Source: an uncultured Nostocoides sp. (GTDB lineage Bacteria; Actinomycetota; Actinomycetes; Actinomycetales; Dermatophilaceae). Taken from it: a stretch of DNA of 21,385 nucleotides. Under the pieces are notes generated by a model. It saw only the letters and a program-made list of their open reading frames with translations, made no database searches and was not told where the DNA came from. A program made the translations under genes and the position numbers. The DNA lies in assembly GCA_936931335.1 (NCBI GenBank), contig CAKZIH010000321.1, forward strand, positions 1 to 21,385, in the 5' to 3' direction. Positions 15,347 through 21,385 of the stretch are shown here, in pieces; the first letter of the stretch is position 1; each line of letters starts with the position of its first letter.

Positions 15347-16782
15347 GGCAGCTCCTTAGGGCGGGCGAGACGATCGATGAAAGCAAGTAGCAGGGCTTCT
15401 CGAAGGCGCGGAGATGCTTGCGCGAGAAGACTATTGATCCCGGCCATGCGCTCCGGCAGGGCCAGCGTCGCACCCTCGGCGGCCCGGCCGGCCGCGGCGA
15501 GCACGGCACCGAAGGCCGCCTCGTCCAGAGTGGCCGGGTCCAACGCCGCAAGGACCTGCGCCAACCCGGGATCGAGGTGGGCCGGCCCGGCAGTCCGGGC
15601 CGCGGCGACCGCGTCTGTGAGCGCGTCGAGGAGTTCATCGATGCGGGTTGCCGTGGCCGCGCACAGACTCAGGTGCAGGCTGGGCGGGCCCCCGCGGAAG
15701 GGCAGCTGGGGGCTCAGCAGCCAACCGCGCGCGGTCATCTCATCCGCGACCGCGAAGAGATCAAGATCGGCGTCGTTGGCGGCCACGGCGAGCAGGGTGG
15801 TGTCCGGGGTCGCCAGCACCCGCAGGCCGAGATCGCGCGCAGCGAGTTCCCCGGCCACCGTGCGGGTTGCGGTGACGGCCGTCTGGGCCAGCGCTCGATA
15901 GCCGTCAACACCGATAAAGCGCACCACGGCCCAGGCGGCCGCGAGCGGGCCGCCGGACTTGGTCGATTGCATCGTCGTGTTGAGCATCGTGTAGCCCGGC
16001 CAGTCTGCGGCCGCGAAATAGTGGCAACGCCGCAGCCGGGGCTCGCGATGCAGCAGGATCGAGACGCCCTTGGGGGTGTAGGCATATTTGTGCAGGTCCA
16101 CCGACAGACTGGTGACCCCGGGCACGGCGAGGTTCCAGTCCGGCGCGTCCTTGAGGAAGGGCAGCACCCACCCGCCGATGCAGGCGTCCACGTGCACGCG
16201 GATGCCGCGCTCGGCGCCGATCGCGGCGAGTTGCGGGATCGGGTCGACCACCCCGTGCGCGTATGACGGTGCCGACCCGACGATCAGCACGGTCCCGGGT
16301 TCCACGGCCCGCGCCATCGCCGCCGGATCGGCCCGATAGGTCTGTGGGTCCACGTCGACGAAGACCGGCCGGACCCCGAAATAGTGCGCGGCCTTGTGGA
16401 AGGCGGCATGCGCCGTTGTCGGCACCACCATCGAGGGCGAATCTCGTTGCGCCGCAGTATTTCGCGGGTCATCGCGGGCGGCCAGCACGGCGAGCAGGAT
16501 CGACTCAGTACCCCCCGAGGTCACCGTGCCGACCGCGTCCGGGGCGCCGGCCAGCTGCGCGGCCGTGGCGACCAGGTCGTTCTCCAGGGCCAGCAGCGAC
16601 GGGAAGGCGGTGGGGTCGAGTCCATTGGTCCCCGCGTATGCCGCCAGCACCCGCCGCCCGACCTCGTCGGCCTCGGCCAACCCGGAATCGTAGACATAGC
16701 TCAGCGTGCGCCCGCCGCGTGTCGGAACATCCTGTGCGCGTAAGCGATCCAGCGTTGCGAGAATCTCGTCGGCGGCGTTCAC
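15343..16782 (-). CDS. PLP-dependent lyase/decarboxylase, sphingosine-1-phosphate-lyase-like
   Basis: A 479-residue fold-type I PLP enzyme of the group II decarboxylase superfamily. Visible motifs are the phosphate-binding TSGGTES (88-94), the Asp in HVDACIGG (Asp199), and the Schiff-base lysine Lys232 in SLSVDLHKYAYTPKG. The HKYxxxxKG block, followed by an aromatic DWPGY segment and a Gly-rich STKSGGPLAAAW stretch, fits the sphingosine-1-phosphate lyase branch better than glutamate decarboxylase. That family cleaves phosphorylated sphingoid bases to phosphoethanolamine and an aldehyde; many bacterial relatives have unproven substrates. No membrane anchor is present, unlike the eukaryotic enzyme. 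Its start overlaps the transporter stop by 4 nt, and its stop overlaps the FAD oxidase start by 4 nt. Confidence 0.85.
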   Translation of the reverse strand: MNAADEILATLDRLRAQDVPTRGGRTLSYVYDSGLAEADEVGRRVLAAYAGTNGLDPTAFPSLLALENDLVATAAQLAGAPDAVGTVTSGGTESILLAVLAARDDPRNTAAQRDSPSMVVPTTAHAAFHKAAHYFGVRPVFVDVDPQTYRADPAAMARAVEPGTVLIVGSAPSYAHGVVDPIPQLAAIGAERGIRVHVDACIGGWVLPFLKDAPDWNLAVPGVTSLSVDLHKYAYTPKGVSILLHREPRLRRCHYFAAADWPGYTMLNTTMQSTKSGGPLAAAWAVVRFIGVDGYRALAQTAVTATRTVAGELAARDLGLRVLATPDTTLLAVAANDADLDLFAVADEMTARGWLLSPQLPFRGGPPSLHLSLCAATATRIDELLDALTDAVAAARTAGPAHLDPGLAQVLAALDPATLDEAAFGAVLAAAGRAAEGATLALPERMAGINSLLAQASPRLREALLLAFIDRLARPKELP

Positions 16783-18140
16783 GGTGCCCCCTTCTCGCTC
16801 GCCCGGCTGAGGCTGCGCACCTCGTCTTCGCGCAGACGGTAGCGACTGAGGGTCAGCACCGATAGTGCCAGCGCACCTGCTGGCACGAGGGTGAACCCCA
16901 CGGCGATGGCGCTCACCGCCGAGGCGCTCTGGGTGACCCCAGGTCCGGCCGAGGAGAGATAGCCGCCGGCTGCGAGCACACCGGCATACAGGCCCGGGCC
17001 GAGCGCCAGGCCGAGGGTTTCCGCGCCGGTCCAGACGCCGGTGAATACGCCGATGCGGTTGGTCCCGGTGCGGGCGGCGTCCACCGCCGCCACATCGGGG
17101 AGCATCGCCATCGGGAACAGCTGGGCACCGGCGTAGCCGACCCCGACCACCCCCACCGCGACGGCGAGCGCCAGGATGCCCCGGTCACGGACCGCATACG
17201 CCGCCAATGCTCCGAAGAGCAGGACCAGCGAGGCCGCCTGAAAACCGGCCTTCTTGCCCACCCGCGCGCCGACCGCCTGCCACAGCGGGGTCACCAGCAG
17301 CGCCGGAGCGACGAAACAGACGAAGAGAATGGTCGCCGCACCGCTCCGGCCGACCACCCAGCGCGCCAGATAGTCCACGCCCGCGAGCATGCAGCCGGTG
17401 GCCAGCGCCTGGAGCACGAAGGTCGCCAGCAGGCAGCGGAAATCCGATGTGGCAGCGACCAACCGGAGTTGTTCGCGCAATCCCGCCGCCGGAGCCGGTA
17501 TGTCGTGCAGCGCCGCCCCGGCCGTTCCCCGCCACGCCCCCAGCGCACCCAGCAGGATCAGCACTCCCACGAAGAGACCCACCCAGCGGTAGCCGGCCTG
17601 CGGCCCCACGGCGTCGCGGATCGCCGGGGAGAGCCCGCCGCTGACCAGGATCGTCAGCGCCAGGATCGCCACCCGCCAGGTCATCAGCCGGGTGCGTTCG
17701 CTCGGGTCGTCGGTCAGCTCGGCGGGCATAGCGACATACGGGACCTGGAAGAACGCATAGGCACTGGCGCAGGCGAGGAAGGCGAGCGCCACCCACGCCG
17801 CGGCCAGCGCGGGCGGGCTCGTCGGTCCGTTGAAGAGCAGGACAAAGAGCACGGCGAGGGTGATCCCGGCTCGTAGCAGAAATGGCCGACGGCGCCCGGC
17901 GGGATGACGAGACCGGTCCGAGATGCGCCCGGCGATGGGGTTGAGGATGACGTCCCAGACCTTGGGCGCTAAGACAATCAGACCGGCCAGGGCGGCGCCG
18001 ACGCCCAGCCGGTCGGTCAGATAGGGCAGCAAGAGCAGACCGGGCACCGCGCCAAAGGACCCGGTGGCCACCGACCCCAGGCCATACCCGGCCCGTACCC
18101 GCCCCGGCATCGTCGCCGAGGCGCCGTCACCCGTCCTCAC
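16779..18140 (-). CDS. GPH-family (MFS_2) cation symporter-like transporter
   Basis: A 453-residue integral membrane protein with about 12 hydrophobic segments. The N-terminal GYGLGSVATGSFGAVPGLLLLPYLTDRLG and the cytoplasmic-loop motif LNPIAGRISDRS...GRRRPF are typical of the glycoside-pentoside-hexuronide:cation symporter group. The frame is open to 18284, but the upstream part is Arg/Pro-rich and antisense to the aminotransferase. I chose the GTG at 18140 because TAAGGT lies 7 nt before it; a GTG at 18149 or the ATG at 18110 are alternatives. It is divergent from the aminotransferase and is the first gene of a coupled operon with the PLP and FAD enzymes, suggesting it imports (or exports) their substrate. 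Confidence 0.88.
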   Translation of the reverse strand: MRTGDGASATMPGRVRAGYGLGSVATGSFGAVPGLLLLPYLTDRLGVGAALAGLIVLAPKVWDVILNPIAGRISDRSRHPAGRRRPFLLRAGITLAVLFVLLFNGPTSPPALAAAWVALAFLACASAYAFFQVPYVAMPAELTDDPSERTRLMTWRVAILALTILVSGGLSPAIRDAVGPQAGYRWVGLFVGVLILLGALGAWRGTAGAALHDIPAPAAGLREQLRLVAATSDFRCLLATFVLQALATGCMLAGVDYLARWVVGRSGAATILFVCFVAPALLVTPLWQAVGARVGKKAGFQAASLVLLFGALAAYAVRDRGILALAVAVGVVGVGYAGAQLFPMAMLPDVAAVDAARTGTNRIGVFTGVWTGAETLGLALGPGLYAGVLAAGGYLSSAGPGVTQSASAVSAIAVGFTLVPAGALALSVLTLSRYRLREDEVRSLSRASEKGAP

Positions 18141-18147
18141 GGGCGCC

Positions 18148-18153
18148 ACCTTA
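18148..18153 (-). promoter_or_regulatory. Candidate -10 box for the transporter operon
   Basis: TAAGGT on minus lies 7 nt before the GTG at 18140. The same hexamer precedes the sunset-domain frame. No clear -35 or Shine-Dalgarno is visible, so the mRNA is probably leaderless. Confidence 0.35.
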
Positions 18154-18245
18154 GGCCGGTTGACTGCCGAGCGGGAGGGGTGCGGGTGGGGCGAGCACCC
18201 GGCATACCGGCGTGAAACTCGCTCGCCGGGCACGGAACGTATGGC

Positions 18246-18251
18246 GATAAT
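18246..18251 (+). promoter_or_regulatory. Candidate -10 box for the AlaA-type aminotransferase
   Basis: GATAAT, close to the TATAAT consensus, lies 7 nt before the ATG at 18259, with no Shine-Dalgarno between. This supports the ATG at 18259 over the one at 18241 and suggests leaderless transcription. Confidence 0.45.
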
Positions 18252-18258
18252 CGGGGCC

Positions 18259-19479
18259 ATGCGCCAGGTCCGCCAAAGCTCCAAGTTGCAGAACGTCCGG
18301 TATGACGTGCGGGGCCCGATCCTCGTGGAGGCTCAGCGACTGGAGGCCGAGGGCCACCGCATCCTCAAGCTCAATATCGGCAATCCGGCGCCCTTCGGCT
18401 TCGAGGCCCCGGACACGATCCTGCAGGACATGATCCACAACCTGCCGCAAGCGCAGGGGTACAGCGATTCCAAGGGCATCTATTCGGCGCGCACGGCGGT
18501 GGCGAACTTCTACCAATCCGAGGGCTTGCGCGATGTGGATGTCGAGGACATCTTCATCGGCAATGGCGTCTCGGAGATGATCAGCCTGGTGCTGCAGGCG
18601 CTGGTCGACAATGGCGACGAGATCCTCGTCCCGGCACCGGACTATCCGCTGTGGACCGGGGCAGTCTCGCTCGCGGGCGGCACCCCGGTGCACTACCTGT
18701 GCGACGAGGAGAACGGCTGGATGCCGGACCTCGCCGACATCGAGGCCAAGATCACCCCGGCGACCAAGGCGCTGGTGATCATCAACCCCAACAACCCGAC
18801 CGGGGCCGTCTACAGCCAGCAGATGGTCGCCGCGCTGGCCGACATCGCGCGCCGCCACGAGCTGGTGCTGATGGCCGACGAGATCTACGAAAAGATCCTC
18901 TTCGACGGCGCCGTGCACCACCATGCGGCGGCGGCCGCGGGCGACGATGTGCTCTGCCTGACCTTCTCCGGGCTGTCCAAGGCCTACCGGGTGGCCGGTT
19001 TCCGCTCCGGCTGGGTGGTGGTGACCGGGCCGCGGGAGCGCGCCGCGGACTTCCTCGAAGGCCTCACCCTGCTCTCGAATATGCGGATGTGCGCCAATGT
19101 CCCGGCGCAGCACGCGATCCAGACCGCGCTGGGCGGCTACCAGTCGATCAACGACCTGACCCGGCCCGGTGGCCGGCTGCTGGAGCAGCGGGACACCGCA
19201 TACGAACTGCTCAACCAGATCCCCGGGATCAGCTGCGTCAAGCCGCAGGGGGCCCTCTATTGCTTCCCCAAGGTCGACACGCAGATGTATGGCGTGGACG
19301 ACGACGAGAAGTTCGTCATCGAGCTGCTGCGGGCCAAGAAGATCCTGCTCACGCATGGCACCGGTTTCAACTGGCCCAAGCCGGACCACTTCCGCCTGGT
19401 CATCCTGCCCAACGCGGACGACCTGAAAGAAGCCATCGAGCGCATCGCCTCCTTCCTCGAGGCGCGCCGCGTCGCCTGA
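18259..19479 (+). CDS. alaA: PLP-dependent aminotransferase, AlaA type (alanine-pyruvate)
   Basis: A 406-residue class I aminotransferase. The N-terminus RQSSKLQNVRYDVRGPILVEA, followed by LKLNIGNPAPFGFEAP, is characteristic of the AlaA (YfbQ)/actinobacterial AspC-like group. The central INPNNPTGAVYS and DEIYEKILFDG blocks and the Schiff-base Lys241 in FSGLSKAYRVAGFRSGW are all present, as is the late NVPAQHAIQTALGGYQS block. It exchanges amino groups between glutamate and pyruvate (alanine synthesis) in the cytoplasm. Length is normal. The ATG at 18259 matches the family start and lies 7 nt after a GATAAT box. It is divergent from the transporter operon across about 118 bp. Confidence 0.93.
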   Translation: MRQVRQSSKLQNVRYDVRGPILVEAQRLEAEGHRILKLNIGNPAPFGFEAPDTILQDMIHNLPQAQGYSDSKGIYSARTAVANFYQSEGLRDVDVEDIFIGNGVSEMISLVLQALVDNGDEILVPAPDYPLWTGAVSLAGGTPVHYLCDEENGWMPDLADIEAKITPATKALVIINPNNPTGAVYSQQMVAALADIARRHELVLMADEIYEKILFDGAVHHHAAAAAGDDVLCLTFSGLSKAYRVAGFRSGWVVVTGPRERAADFLEGLTLLSNMRMCANVPAQHAIQTALGGYQSINDLTRPGGRLLEQRDTAYELLNQIPGISCVKPQGALYCFPKVDTQMYGVDDDEKFVIELLRAKKILLTHGTGFNWPKPDHFRLVILPNADDLKEAIERIASFLEARRVA

Positions 19480-19484
19480 GCGCC

Positions 19485-19574
19485 CGGATAGGCGCCGAGC
19501 CACGGATGGGCACCGGGCCACGGATGGGCACCGGGCCACGGATGGGCACCGACCCCAGAATGGGCGTCTAAACT
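19485..19574 (+). repeat. 18-bp tandem repeat in promoter region of NTR-like gene
   Basis: Five consecutive 18-bp units fill the gap after the aminotransferase stop. The core CGGATGGGCACCGGGCCA is at 19503 and 19521, with diverged copies at 19485, 19539 and 19557. The last unit contains the TAAACT box (19569-19574) before the next gene. The two central copies are identical, which suggests recent duplication. Confidence 0.9.
19569..19574 (+). promoter_or_regulatory. Candidate -10 box for the NTR-like gene
   Basis: TAAACT lies 9 nt before the ATG at 19584, at the right edge of the 18-bp repeat array. No Shine-Dalgarno is present. The -35 region would fall inside the repeats. Confidence 0.4.
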
Positions 19575-19583
19575 CGCCCTGCT

Positions 19584-20093
19584 ATGTCGACACCCGCAAC
19601 CTCAGCGCCGCGCCCCGTCAGCAACCGCGGCAAATGGCTCCTCGCCGCACTCTGCCTGGCGTCCCTGGCCGTGCTGGCGCTCCTCATCCCGTCGATCCGC
19701 AGTGCCTTGGGTGACGAGGAACAGCAGGGTCCGTTGTCGGCCGTGGCCCTGACGATCGAACCGCTGAGCAAGACCGAAAAGAAGGCCTGCCCCAAGGAAA
19801 TCCGCGAGGTGGACCTGCAGCGGGCGACCACCGCGGTCACCGGGGTAGCCACCACCAGCAAGGCCGGGGAAGCCACCTTCGTCGCCGACCACTGGTTCAA
19901 GGGCGGCCCCGCCGACCGGGTGGTGCTCACCAGCAGCGACGAGACCAAGCTGCAGAGCGCGCTCTCCCAGGCCGGCCTGACCAGCGGCCGCGTCCTCATC
20001 GCCTCCCGCTCCGGTGAGGTACTGATGTGCGGGGAGTCCGGCACCTACAGCACCGACCTCGCCGCCCTGTATGTGAGCGCCTTCGAGCAGTAG
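19584..20093 (+). CDS. Single-pass membrane-anchored protein, NTR/TIMP-like pattern
   Basis: A 169-residue protein with one hydrophobic segment at residues about 18-36 following a short basic N-terminus, so most of it is probably outside the membrane. The external part has two cysteines, Cys69 (KKACPKE) and Cys149 (LMCGESG), which could form a disulfide. The order TGVATTSK..EATFVADHWFKGGPADRVVLTSS, then GRVLIASRSGEVLMCGESGTYS, resembles bacterial netrin/TIMP-like OB-fold proteins, where a strand ending in xxWKG precedes a late Cys. This match is by eye and tentative. The start has no ribosome-binding site but has TAAACT 9 nt upstream. Partners are not evident. Confidence 0.72.
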   Translation: MSTPATSAPRPVSNRGKWLLAALCLASLAVLALLIPSIRSALGDEEQQGPLSAVALTIEPLSKTEKKACPKEIREVDLQRATTAVTGVATTSKAGEATFVADHWFKGGPADRVVLTSSDETKLQSALSQAGLTSGRVLIASRSGEVLMCGESGTYSTDLAALYVSAFEQ

Positions 20094-20192
20094 GCCGCGG
20101 CGCGGGCTGGCCGGAACACGGCCAAGCCCTGGCAGCAGTGGGGCCATCAAGGCGACGGCGAAGCCCCGGTTGTGCCGCTGCTGGCCGCGATG

Positions 20193-20238
20193 GGCAGAAG
20201 TGGGGTTATCCAGCGGCGCAGATCGCCCCATTTCTGCC
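20193..20238. repeat. 13-bp inverted repeat downstream of the NTR-like gene
   Basis: GGCAGAAGTGGGG (20193-20205) pairs with CCCCATTTCTGCC (20226-20238), 12 Watson-Crick pairs plus one G-U, around a 20-nt GC-rich loop. It lies 100 bp after the stop. No T-run follows on either strand, so termination is uncertain. Confidence 0.6.
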
Positions 20239-20302
20239 AAGGCGCCACCGCTGCGCTTTCGGCGGCCAGTCCCAGACTGGATCCCAGCCCCAGACAGAGC
20301 AA

Positions 20303-20333
20303 AGCCCCGGCCGCGTTTGCGCTGGTCGGGGCT
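20303..20333. terminator. Hairpin terminator between NTR-like gene and tRNA-Arg
   Basis: AGCCCCG (20303-20309) pairs with CGGGGCT (20327-20333). The interior CCGCG/CGC-GG extends the stem with a bulge. On minus it is followed by TTTGCTCTG, so it probably ends the tRNA transcript 25 nt after the tRNA; on plus the tail is CTTCTCCTCT. Confidence 0.65.
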
Positions 20334-20357
20334 CTTCTCCTCTGTCTCAACACAGAG

Positions 20358-20430
20358 CGCGCCCGAAGGGATTCGAACCCCTAACCTTCTGATCCGTAGT
20401 CAGATGCTCTATCCGTTGAGCTACGGGCGC
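20358..20430 (-). tRNA. tRNA-Arg (anticodon ACG)
   Basis: The minus strand folds into a complete cloverleaf. The acceptor stem is GCGCCCG/CGGGCGC with discriminator G at 20358, and the D arm is GCTC..GAGC. The anticodon stem is TCTGA/TCAGA with loop CTACGGA, giving anticodon ACG. The T arm is AGGGG/CCCTT with the loop TTCGAAT. CCA is not encoded. After A-to-I editing by TadA it reads CGU, CGC and CGA. Confidence 0.97.
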
Positions 20431-20691
20431 AGGCGCCGAACTTGCCGACGCACGAGGCCTCATCTTACCGGCCCGCGGCCCCACCGCGAAATCCGCTGCG
20501 CCACCGACCCCGGCGCCCCGAACCACCGAGGGCGAGCCGCGCCATACCGGCGGGTAGCGGAGGGGGTGAGATGCCGGCATACCCCGGGCGGCTACGGTGG
20601 ATGGACGCCGGTCCGGATACCCGCGCGGTCTCCCGGCCCGGTGGTGCGAGCGGGGGCAACGGGGCCCCTACTGGACAAAGGACAAGACGTA

Positions 20692-21385
20692 ATGACCGAC
20701 AGCACCGGCACGACGCACCAGGGCCTACAGGCCTGGGTCGACGAGGTCGCCGCGATGACGACTCCGGATCGGATCGTCTGGGTGACCGGCTCCGACGAGG
20801 AGTGGACCGAGCTGACCGACAAGCTCGTGGCGGCGGGCACCTTCACCCGCCTGGACGAGAAGAAGAAGCCGAACAGTTTCCATGCCGCCTCCGACCCCAG
20901 CGATGTCGCCCGGGTCGAGGACCGCACCTTCATCTGCTCCCGCGAGGAGAAGGACGCCGGGCCCACCAATAACTGGATGGACCCGCAGGAGATGAAGGAG
21001 CTCATGCGTGGGCTCTACCAGAGCTGCATGGCGGGCCGGACGATGTATGTCATCCCGTTCGTCATGGGCCATCTCGAGGCCGAGCACCCGATGTTTGGCG
21101 TGGAGATCACCGACTCGGAGTATGTCGTGGTCTCTATGCGGGTGATGGCCCGCTGCGGCACCAAGGTGCTGCGCCGCATCGAAGAGCTCGGCGAGGACGC
21201 CAACTATGTCCCGGCACTGCATTCTGTCGGTGCCCCGCTCGCCGATGGCCAGCAGGACGTGCCCTGGCCATGCAATGCCGAGAAGTACATCGTCCAGTTC
21301 CCCGAGGAGCGGACCATCTGGTCCTTCGGCTCCGGCTACGGCGGCAACGCCCTGCTCGGCAAGAAGTGCTACGCCCTGCGCATCG
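20692..21385 (+). CDS. pckG: Phosphoenolpyruvate carboxykinase (GTP), 3' end beyond window
   Basis: An open frame of 231 codons from the ATG at 20692, with AAGGAC about 9 nt upstream, leaving the window at 21385. The sequence is GTP-dependent PEPCK: an N-terminal WVTGSDEEW segment, FICSREEKDAGPTNNW, GRTMYVIPFVMG, YVVVSMRVMARCGTKVL, and at the edge the kinase P-loop region FGSGYGGNALLGKKC, whose Cys is the family's active-site cysteine. It converts oxaloacetate and GTP to PEP, CO2 and GDP for gluconeogenesis. Full-length enzymes are about 600 residues, so about 60% is outside. The 261-bp gap before it holds the tRNA upstream region and a possible -10 (TACGGT, 20593-20598), which would give a leader of about 85 nt. 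Confidence 0.97.
   Translation, partial: MTDSTGTTHQGLQAWVDEVAAMTTPDRIVWVTGSDEEWTELTDKLVAAGTFTRLDEKKKPNSFHAASDPSDVARVEDRTFICSREEKDAGPTNNWMDPQEMKELMRGLYQSCMAGRTMYVIPFVMGHLEAEHPMFGVEITDSEYVVVSMRVMARCGTKVLRRIEELGEDANYVPALHSVGAPLADGQQDVPWPCNAEKYIVQFPEERTIWSFGSGYGGNALLGKKCYALRI

Noticed and set aside
18064..18258. Extended N-terminus for the aminotransferase (65 extra residues)
   Set aside because: The extra part is antisense to the transporter start, low complexity and absent from the family; the GATAAT box and the family start favour 18259.
18151..19539. 462-codon open frame on minus
   Set aside because: Antisense of the aminotransferase, which has full catalytic motifs.

Overview
The window is GC-rich (I estimate close to 70%), densely packed DNA from a Gram-positive actinobacterium. 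The gene set and order point to the Micrococcales, and the Intrasporangiaceae/Dermatophilaceae group is my best guess rather than a proof. Supporting signs are the actinobacterial block tilS - zinc metalloprotease - dacB - ppa, a GTP-type PEP carboxykinase, many GTG starts, several starts that look leaderless (a TANNNT box 6-9 nt before the start codon), and a sunset-domain protein.

Layout, left to right. (1) 1-3419, minus strand: dacB, a DUF2342-like zinc metalloprotease overlapping it by 4 nt, then tilS, which runs off the left edge. (2) 3464-8598, plus strand: inorganic pyrophosphatase with a long polar tail, an OafA-type acyltransferase with a C-terminal SGNH domain, a CtlX/DDAH-like amidinotransferase-fold hydrolase and a luciferase-like flavin oxidoreductase. 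(3) 8599-9394: a small TPR gene on minus, flanked by two unusual intergenic repeat clusters, one with 20-bp and one with 19-bp periodicity. (4) 9395-11129: a ruined nitrate-respiration locus. The 3' end of narK (minus) is fused to narH (plus, itself with two internal deletions and a frameshift), then a narJ stub fused to a frameshifted narI; narG is gone. (5) 11173-13818, minus: a terminator hairpin, a 72-residue orphan protein and a large disordered membrane-anchored sunset-domain protein. (6) 13949-18140, minus: a translationally coupled three-gene operon of a GPH-type transporter, a sphingosine-1-phosphate-lyase-like PLP enzyme and a GlcD-type FAD oxidase. (7) 18259-21385: an AlaA-type aminotransferase, an 18-bp tandem repeat, a small anchored protein of NTR/TIMP-like pattern, a tRNA-Arg(ACG) on minus, and the start of pckG, which runs off the right edge.

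How it works together. Most genes are housekeeping: tRNA modification, murein maturation, pyrophosphate removal, alanine/pyruvate exchange and gluconeogenesis. The accessory interest lies in the decayed nar locus (loss of anaerobic nitrate respiration), the transporter/PLP/FAD operon whose substrate is unknown but may be a sphingoid-like or related amino compound, and several short-period intergenic repeat arrays that I cannot assign to a known element. The hexamer GCATAC/GTATGC also occurs about five times more often than base composition predicts, and it clusters in one of those arrays.
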